DNA of 34,916 bases from NCBI GenBank assembly GCA_030066335.1, contig JASJBV010000004.1, positions 1-34,916 on the forward strand, in the 5' to 3' direction. Source of the DNA: Gammaproteobacteria bacterium. GTDB lineage: Bacteria > Pseudomonadota > Gammaproteobacteria > GCA-001735895. The position numbers and the translations under genes were made by a program. Below, piece by piece: positions 28,525-34,916 of this stretch. Below the pieces are notes generated by a model. That model did not search any database. It was given only the letters and a program-made list of their open reading frames with translations, and was not told the origin of the DNA. The number at the start of each line of letters is the position of its first letter. The stretch's first letter is position 1.

Positions 28525-29486
28525 TTCATAACCTGCAACTCAATTCAGCGGGCAAACTGAAACACTTTTTGGATATCGAGGGTCTCAATCATTCGATCCT
28601 GACCGATATCCTGGATACCGCTGAATCCTTCATCTCGGTCACCGATCGCAGCATCAAGAAAGTCCCGATCCTGCGCGGAAAAACCGTCGCCAACCTGTTT
28701 TTCGAAGCCAGCACCCGCACCCGCTCGACCTTTGAACTGGCAGCGCAACGCCTGTCGGCGGATATTCTCAGCCTGGATATCAATACCTCGGCCACGGTCA
28801 AGGGAGAATCATTACTGGACACCCTGCACAATCTGCAGGCGATGCAGATCGACATGTTCGTGATCCGCCACCAGGACAGCGGCAGCGCGCATTTCTTCGC
28901 CCAGCACGTATTGCCCGGGGTCAGCGTGTTGAATGCCGGCGATGGCCAGCATGCGCATCCGACCCAGGCCATGCTCGACATGTTCACGATTCGTAATTAC
29001 AAGCAACAATTCGAAAATCTGAGTGTCGCCATCGTCGGCGATATCATGCATTCCCGGGTGGCGCGTTCGCAAATCCATGCGCTGAACATTCTAAACACCG
29101 GCCAGGTGCGGGTGGTGGGTCCACCGACGCTGATTCCGGAGCAGGCCGAGAGCCTCGGCGTGCAGGTTTATCATGACCTGAATGAGGGCATTCGAGACGT
29201 CGATGTCGTCATCATGCTGCGCCTGCAGAAAGAACGCATGCGGGGCGCCCTGCTGCCAAGTGAGGAGGAATACTTTGCCCAGTATGGATTGACCGCAAAA
29301 CGCCTGCAACAGGCCAAGCCCGATGCGATCGTGATGCATCCGGGACCAGCCAATCGCGGGATCGAGATTGAGTCGAGCGTGATGGATGGTAGTCAGTCGG
29401 TGATCCTCAACCAGGTAACCTTTGGTATCGCGGTAAGAATGGCAGTGATGTCGATGATCGCCGTGCAACCGGTGGCTGACGCATGA
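28521..29486 (+). CDS. pyrB: Aspartate carbamoyltransferase catalytic subunit
   Basis: 321 aa; [50 protein letters not shown]. Confidence 0.97.
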   Translation: MIHNLQLNSAGKLKHFLDIEGLNHSILTDILDTAESFISVTDRSIKKVPILRGKTVANLFFEASTRTRSTFELAAQRLSADILSLDINTSATVKGESLLDTLHNLQAMQIDMFVIRHQDSGSAHFFAQHVLPGVSVLNAGDGQHAHPTQAMLDMFTIRNYKQQFENLSVAIVGDIMHSRVARSQIHALNILNTGQVRVVGPPTLIPEQAESLGVQVYHDLNEGIRDVDVVIMLRLQKERMRGALLPSEEEYFAQYGLTAKRLQQAKPDAIVMHPGPANRGIEIESSVMDGSQSVILNQVTFGIAVRMAVMSMIAVQPVADA

Positions 29487-30754
29487 AGATTCTACTGGAA
29501 CAGGGGCGCTTGCTGGATCCGGCCACTGGCCGCGACGAGATCACGGATATCTGCATCGACAAGCAATTAATCATCGGGGTCGGCGATCAACCCGCTGGCT
29601 TTGAGCCTGACCACGTGATCAATGCCAGCGGCAAACTGGTCACCTCCGGCCTGGTCGACATTCAATGCCGGGTGCGCGAGCCCGGCCACACCCACAAGGC
29701 CACGATCAGCTCGGAAACCCGGGCCGCGGCTCATAACGGTATCACCAGCCTGTGTATTCCGCCTGATTCCAATCCGGTCACCGATAATTCAGCGGTGGTC
29801 GAACTGATCCATCATGCCAACCACAAGGCCGGTAACCGCTGCCACATCTACACCATTGGTGCGATCAGCAAGGGCTTGCAGGGGGAACAACTCAGCAACA
29901 TGGGCAGCCTGAAAAAGGCCGGTTGTATTGCGGTCAGCAATGCGCTGAATCCGTTCACCAATAACCTGGTCCAACGCCGGGCGATGGAATATGCCTCCGG
30001 TCAGGATATGCTGGTTGTGATCCAGCCCTATGACCGGGCCCTGTACGGCAACGGCTGCGCCCATGAAAGCGCGATGGCCACCCGTCTGGGACTGCCGCCG
30101 ATACCGGAAGCGGCGGAGACCGCGGCCCTGGCCAAGGACATCGAACTGGTCGCGCAAACCCATGCGCGCACCCATTTTGGCCAGATATCCTGTGCCCGTT
30201 CGGTGGAGATGATTCGCCAGGCCAAGCGGGACAAGTTACCGATCACCGCCGATGTCGCCATCCACCAGCTGTTCCTGACCGACCGCGACATCGATGGTTT
30301 CGACAGTAACAAGTTGACGATCCCGCCGTTTCGCAGCGAGCAGGACCGCGATGCCCTGCGCCAGGGAATCAGCGATGGCACCATCGACTGTATCTGCTCC
30401 GATCACCAGCCGCATAACATCGATGCCAAGCTGCAGCCTTTCCCCTCAGCGGAACCCGGCATCAGCACCCTGGACTGTTTCCTTGGGCTGGTATTCCGCC
30501 TGGTTGACGAGGGCGTGTTGAACCTGGCCCAGGCCCTGGCCAGCGTCAGCAGCAAGCCGGCCGGGATTTTCCGTCTGCCGGCCGGCCACCTGGCGGCCGG
30601 CGAAATCGCCGATGTCATCGTCATCGATGACCAGTCCCATTATCAATGCGATGCGGATCTGTTTGCCTCCGCCGGCAAGAATTGTGCGTTCACCGGCTGG
30701 GATTTCAGTGCCCGGGTGGAAACCACGATCGTGGCGGGTAAGATTATCAATTAA
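29483..30754 (+). CDS. Dihydroorotase-like protein, probably non-catalytic (PyrC'/PyrX type)
   Basis: 423 aa dihydroorotase fold ([28 protein letters not shown]) but HxH metal motif replaced by Q61-C-R63; 4-bp overlap with pyrB. Confidence 0.9.
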   Translation: MKILLEQGRLLDPATGRDEITDICIDKQLIIGVGDQPAGFEPDHVINASGKLVTSGLVDIQCRVREPGHTHKATISSETRAAAHNGITSLCIPPDSNPVTDNSAVVELIHHANHKAGNRCHIYTIGAISKGLQGEQLSNMGSLKKAGCIAVSNALNPFTNNLVQRRAMEYASGQDMLVVIQPYDRALYGNGCAHESAMATRLGLPPIPEAAETAALAKDIELVAQTHARTHFGQISCARSVEMIRQAKRDKLPITADVAIHQLFLTDRDIDGFDSNKLTIPPFRSEQDRDALRQGISDGTIDCICSDHQPHNIDAKLQPFPSAEPGISTLDCFLGLVFRLVDEGVLNLAQALASVSSKPAGIFRLPAGHLAAGEIADVIVIDDQSHYQCDADLFASAGKNCAFTGWDFSARVETTIVAGKIIN

Positions 30755-31659
30755 CCTGAACTGGAGCGCGGCCTGGTCTGGCTCTTGCGCAACGACAGGT
30801 AGATGCCGCTACCAATCGCCGCCGCCCCCACCAGGTGAAACCAGGCTAAACGCTCACCGAGGAAAGCGATGGCCATAATGGTGCCGAACACCGGCATCAA
30901 GTGGATGAATTGCCCGGCGGTGTCAGCACCGATCATTTTCACCCCCTGGTTCCAGCACAGGAAAGCCCCCAGCGAGGCAAACAGGGCGACATATGCGATG
31001 GCCAACAGATTTGGCGTGGTGACGACGAATGCGGGTTCATCCAGCCAGTTGAACCAGTAGATCGGGCTCAGGACCGCCACGCCGACGATCATCGTGACCG
31101 TTAGAAAAGCGGAAGCCGACAACTCCAACGGACGCCAGCGTAAACTGATCGAATAAACCGCCCACACGAACGCAGCGGTCAGTACCCACAGATCGCCGCG
31201 ATTGATCCTGAACGCCAGCAGGTTATCCAGCGAACCCTTGGCCACCAGCAATATGACGCCCAACGACGAGATCACGATGCCCAGCAGCTGCACCAGGCGG
31301 ATCGGGGTACCCGGGTAGATGCGGGATAACAGGATGATCAGGATCGGGATGAAGCTGTTGATCAACAGCGCATTGGTCGCCGTGGTGTAACTGAGACCGA
31401 GGTAAGCAAGGGTATTGAACCCGGCAACCCCAAACACCCCCATGAACAATAAGCGACCCCAATGGGCCCGGATAATCGGCCATTGCCTGATCAGGGTGAG
31501 GACGCTGAACGGCAGCAAGCACAGCAAGGCCAGGGACCAACGCAGGTAGGAAATGGTAAGTGGGGCGATATCCGAGGCAAAGGCACGGCCAATGACGAAG
31601 TTACCTGACCAGAACAGGGCCGATCCGGTTAATAACAGGTAAGCCCAGTTGCGGGACAT
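30751..31659 (-). CDS. EamA/DMT-family transporter
   Basis: 302 aa, ~10 hydrophobic segments; LLLTGSALFWSGNFVIGRAFASDIAPLTISYLRW EamA signature. Confidence 0.9.
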   Translation of the reverse strand: MSRNWAYLLLTGSALFWSGNFVIGRAFASDIAPLTISYLRWSLALLCLLPFSVLTLIRQWPIIRAHWGRLLFMGVFGVAGFNTLAYLGLSYTTATNALLINSFIPILIILLSRIYPGTPIRLVQLLGIVISSLGVILLVAKGSLDNLLAFRINRGDLWVLTAAFVWAVYSISLRWRPLELSASAFLTVTMIVGVAVLSPIYWFNWLDEPAFVVTTPNLLAIAYVALFASLGAFLCWNQGVKMIGADTAGQFIHLMPVFGTIMAIAFLGERLAWFHLVGAAAIGSGIYLSLRKSQTRPRSSSG

Positions 31660-31677
31660 CAGCCCATGCCCGCAGAA

Positions 31678-32838
31678 TTACATCTTTTCTTCTGATGGCA
31701 GCATCAGTTCATCCGGTTCCCCGGCTTCACCCTGGGACAGGGTCGACGTTCTGGTCTGTTCACCGCCAAAATTGATCTTCCATTCGAGGTTGGTACTGGA
31801 ATCCGCATAGGCCAGCGCGTTCTTGATCGAGATCTTATCGGCCTTGTACAGGTCATACAGGGATTGGTCGAAGGTCTGCATGCCCGCGGTTTCACCCTTC
31901 TCCATGATTTCCTTGATCTCGTTGAAGTTACCGTCTCGCAGCAACTCGGAGATGTAGGGTGAATTAAGCATGATCTCGACCGCACAGGCCAGCTTGCCGT
32001 CCATTGCCGGGACCAGGCGCTGGGAGATGACCGCCCGCAGGTTCAGGGATAAATCCATCAGCAACTGCTCGTGCATTTCCGGTGGAAACATGTTCATTAT
32101 CCGGTCCATCGCCTGGTTGGCGTTGACCGCGTGTAGTGTGGTCAGGCACAGGTGGCCGGTATCCGCATAATTGATCGCGGCCTGCATGGTCTCACGATCG
32201 CGTGCCTCGCCGATCATGATGACTTCCGGTGCCTCACGCAAGGCCTCGCGCAGCGCGTTCTCATAGGACAGGGTATCTATCCCCACCTCGCGTTGCGATA
32301 CGATCGACTGGTTATGCCGAAAAATGAATTCAATCGGGTCCTCGATGGTCAGGATATGTCCGCTGTCATGGGCATTGCGATGATCGAGCATGGCCGCCAT
32401 CGTCGTCGATTTACCGGAACCGGTGGATCCCACCACCAGCACCAGGCCGGTCTTATTCATCACGATGTCTTTCAGGATGCGGGGCAGGCCCAGGCCATCG
32501 ATGGTTGGGATATCCCACTTGATGTAACGGATGACCATCGACACTTCGGAGCGCTGAAAGAAGATGTTGACGCGAAATCGGCCGACGTTGACCAGGGTGA
32601 AGCCCAGGTTCATTTCGCGATTGATTTCAAAGTCGCGCATCTGTTCTTCATCGAGCAGGCTATAGGCCAGCTTTTGCACCTGGCCCGGGCCAAGACGGTT
32701 CTTGGCGATCGCCTGGGTCTTGCCATCGAGCTTCATGTTGGGTGGCGCACCGGTGACAAAAAACAGGTCCGATGCCTTTTTGTCCGCCATTACCTTGAGG
32801 TAAGGCTCGAGCAATTTGGTAGTGGGTTCATGACTCAT
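31678..32838 (-). CDS. pilU: PilT/PilU-family type IV pilus retraction ATPase (PilU paralog 1)
   Basis: 386 aa; Walker A GSTGSGKST, TIEDPIEF, GHLCLTTLHAVNANQAMDRI; DLFFVTGAPPNMKLDG start typical of PilU. Confidence 0.92.
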   Translation of the reverse strand: MSHEPTTKLLEPYLKVMADKKASDLFFVTGAPPNMKLDGKTQAIAKNRLGPGQVQKLAYSLLDEEQMRDFEINREMNLGFTLVNVGRFRVNIFFQRSEVSMVIRYIKWDIPTIDGLGLPRILKDIVMNKTGLVLVVGSTGSGKSTTMAAMLDHRNAHDSGHILTIEDPIEFIFRHNQSIVSQREVGIDTLSYENALREALREAPEVIMIGEARDRETMQAAINYADTGHLCLTTLHAVNANQAMDRIMNMFPPEMHEQLLMDLSLNLRAVISQRLVPAMDGKLACAVEIMLNSPYISELLRDGNFNEIKEIMEKGETAGMQTFDQSLYDLYKADKISIKNALAYADSSTNLEWKINFGGEQTRTSTLSQGEAGEPDELMLPSEEKM

Positions 32839-32847
32839 GCTTAGGCC

Positions 32848-34020
32848 CTAGATCATTCCGCTGATAGGATCTTCTTCATCCTCTTCCAGCTCAAAATCAT
32901 CACGATCACCGTCCAGTAAGCCGGAACTTTTCGCGGTTTCACTATCCAGCTTGATGCGCAGGCGCAGATCATTGACCGAGTCCGCATTCCTGAGCGCGTC
33001 CTCGTAACTGATCTTGCGGTTTTCATACAAATTGAACAGCGCCTGGTCGAACGTGATCATGCCCTGTTCGTTGGATTTTGACATCAGACTTTTCATCTCA
33101 TGCACCTCGCCCTTGAAGATCAGATCCGACATCAACGGTGTATTCAGCATGATCTCGACCGCCGGAATCCGGCCACCGCCATCCTGGCGCGGGATCAGGC
33201 GCTGCGATACCAGGCCTTTCAGGTTCAGGGATAAATCCATCAACAATTGCTGGCGTCTTTCCTCCGGGAAGAAGTTGATGATACGGTCCAGCGCCTGGTT
33301 GGTGCTGTTGGCATGCAGGGTGGACAGACACAGGTGGCCGGTCTCGGCGAAAGCGATCGCGTGTTCCATCGCCTCTCGGTCGCGGATCTCACCGATCAGA
33401 ATCACATCGGGGGCCTGGCGCAGGGTATTTTTCAGCGCGATCTCGTAGCTGTCGGTATCGACCCCGACCTCGCGCTGGGTGACGATACAATTGCGGTGCG
33501 AATGGACGAATTCGACCGGGTCCTCGATAGTGATGATGTGGCCGTAACTGTTGCGGTTGCGATAATCCACCATCGATGCCAACGAGGTTGATTTACCGGA
33601 ACCGGTACCACCGACAAAGATTACCAGGCCACGCTTGGTCATCGAAATTTCCTGCAGGGTATCGGGCAGGGACAATTCACCGAAGCTGGGGATCTCGGAA
33701 TTAATGATCCGCAACACCATGCCGGAATAGCCGCGCTGGACGAAGGCATTGACACGAAAACGTGCCACCCCGGGCAGGGAGATGGAAAAATTACATTCCT
33801 GGTGTTCTTCGAATTCGGAGACCTGTTTGTCGTTCATGATCGAACGCGCCAGCATCTGGGTATGGCTGGCTTTCAATATCTGTTTCGACACCAGGTTGAT
33901 TTTGCCATTGACCTTGATCGCCGGCGGTGAACCCTCGGTAATAAACAGGTCAGAGCCATCCTTGCTCACCATCATCCGCAACAGATCATGCATAAAACTT
34001 ATTGCCTTATTTCGATCCAT
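32848..34020 (-). CDS. PilT/PilU-family type IV pilus retraction ATPase (PilU paralog 2)
   Basis: 390 aa; Walker A GGTGSGKST, TIEDPVEF, GHLCLSTLHANSTNQALDRI; acidic C-tail FELEEDEEDPISGMI. Confidence 0.92.
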   Translation of the reverse strand: MDRNKAISFMHDLLRMMVSKDGSDLFITEGSPPAIKVNGKINLVSKQILKASHTQMLARSIMNDKQVSEFEEHQECNFSISLPGVARFRVNAFVQRGYSGMVLRIINSEIPSFGELSLPDTLQEISMTKRGLVIFVGGTGSGKSTSLASMVDYRNRNSYGHIITIEDPVEFVHSHRNCIVTQREVGVDTDSYEIALKNTLRQAPDVILIGEIRDREAMEHAIAFAETGHLCLSTLHANSTNQALDRIINFFPEERRQQLLMDLSLNLKGLVSQRLIPRQDGGGRIPAVEIMLNTPLMSDLIFKGEVHEMKSLMSKSNEQGMITFDQALFNLYENRKISYEDALRNADSVNDLRLRIKLDSETAKSSGLLDGDRDDFELEEDEEDPISGMI

Positions 34021-34063
34021 TTTTCCTCCGCCTTAATCCGCTATCCAACTGGTTGATAGTCAA

Positions 34064-34916
34064 TTACAAAGCATCCGGGTTGGCTGCCTTGCGCTGAGCC
34101 TCTTCCTTGGCGACCACGCCCTGCGCCAGTAACTCTTTCAGGTTCTGATCCAGGGTCTGCATGCCGACGCTTTGCCCGGTCTGAATCGCGCTGTACATCT
34201 GTGCCACCTTGTCTTCACGAATCAGGTTACGAATCGCCGGGGTACCGATCATGATCTCATGCGCGGCCACCCGACCCCCACCGATTTTCTTCATCAGGGT
34301 CTGCGAAATAACCGCTTTCAGGGATTCCGACAGCATCGAGCGAACCATCGCTTTTTCCGCCGCCGGGAACACGTCGACAATACGGTCGATGGTCTTGGCC
34401 GCGGAACTGGTATGCAGGGTACCGAACACCAGGTGACCGGTTTCGGCCGCGGACAGGGCCAGGCGGATGGTTTCCAGGTCACGCATCTCACCGACCAGGA
34501 TCGTGTCCGGATCTTCCCGCAGGGCCGAGCGCAAGGCCTCGTTAAAGCCGAGGGTATCGCGATGCACCTCACGCTGGTTGACCAGGCATTTCTTACTCTG
34601 GTGGACGAATTCAATCGGATCTTCTACGGTCAGGATATGGCCATACTCACTATCGTTTTTGTAGTCGATCATGCCGGCCAGGGTGGTCGACTTGCCGGAA
34701 CCGGTGGGACCGGTGACGAGTACGATACCGCGTGGATATTCCGAGATTTCCTTGAAGATATTCGGACAGTTGAGCTCCTCCAGGGTCAGAATCTTGGAGG
34801 GGATGGTACGAAATACTCCGCCAGCACCACGATTGTGATTGAAAGCGTTGACACGAAAACGGGCCAGACCGGGTATTTCAAATGAAAAGTCGGTCTCGAG
34901 AAATTCTTCAAAATCC
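34064..34916 (-). CDS. pilT: Twitching motility ATPase PilT (N-terminus outside window)
   Basis: Frame is open to the window end; Walker A GPTGSGKSTTLAGMIDY, TVEDPIEFVHQSKKCLVNQREV, canonical AIRNLIRE motif. Confidence 0.95.
   Translation of the reverse strand, partial: DFEEFLETDFSFEIPGLARFRVNAFNHNRGAGGVFRTIPSKILTLEELNCPNIFKEISEYPRGIVLVTGPTGSGKSTTLAGMIDYKNDSEYGHILTVEDPIEFVHQSKKCLVNQREVHRDTLGFNEALRSALREDPDTILVGEMRDLETIRLALSAAETGHLVFGTLHTSSAAKTIDRIVDVFPAAEKAMVRSMLSESLKAVISQTLMKKIGGGRVAAHEIMIGTPAIRNLIREDKVAQMYSAIQTGQSVGMQTLDQNLKELLAQGVVAKEEAQRKAANPDAL

Overview
The window is a dense gammaproteobacterial chromosomal segment with almost no accessory DNA. From left to right it holds: (i) the 3' end of a DUF1304-like membrane protein and a glutaredoxin/GST-N-like gene; (ii) a minus-strand central-carbon cluster tkt-gap-pgk-pyk-fba; (iii) a plus-strand methyl-cycle cluster metK - [SAH riboswitch] - ahcY - metF - rsmE; (iv) a minus-strand type IV pilus chemosensory (Chp/Pil) cluster pilG-pilH-pilI-pilJ-chpA-chpC; (v) a plus-strand block gshA-gshB-apbE-tonB-yqgE-ruvX-pyrR-pyrB-pyrC'(pseudo-DHOase); (vi) an EamA transporter and three consecutive PilT/PilU-family ATPase genes on the minus strand. 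I see no tRNA, rRNA, CRISPR array, transposase, phage or defence genes. The best non-coding signals are a textbook SAH riboswitch before ahcY with a legible candidate translational expression platform, and a ~125-bp complex palindrome abutting the gap stop codon that looks like a dispersed intergenic repeat. Coding-level points of interest are the duplicated PilU paralogs, a dihydroorotase with lost metal ligands, a coiled-coil TonB3-like protein among pilus genes, and a Chp cluster without local methylation-adaptation genes. I did not find a convincing wholly new multi-gene system.
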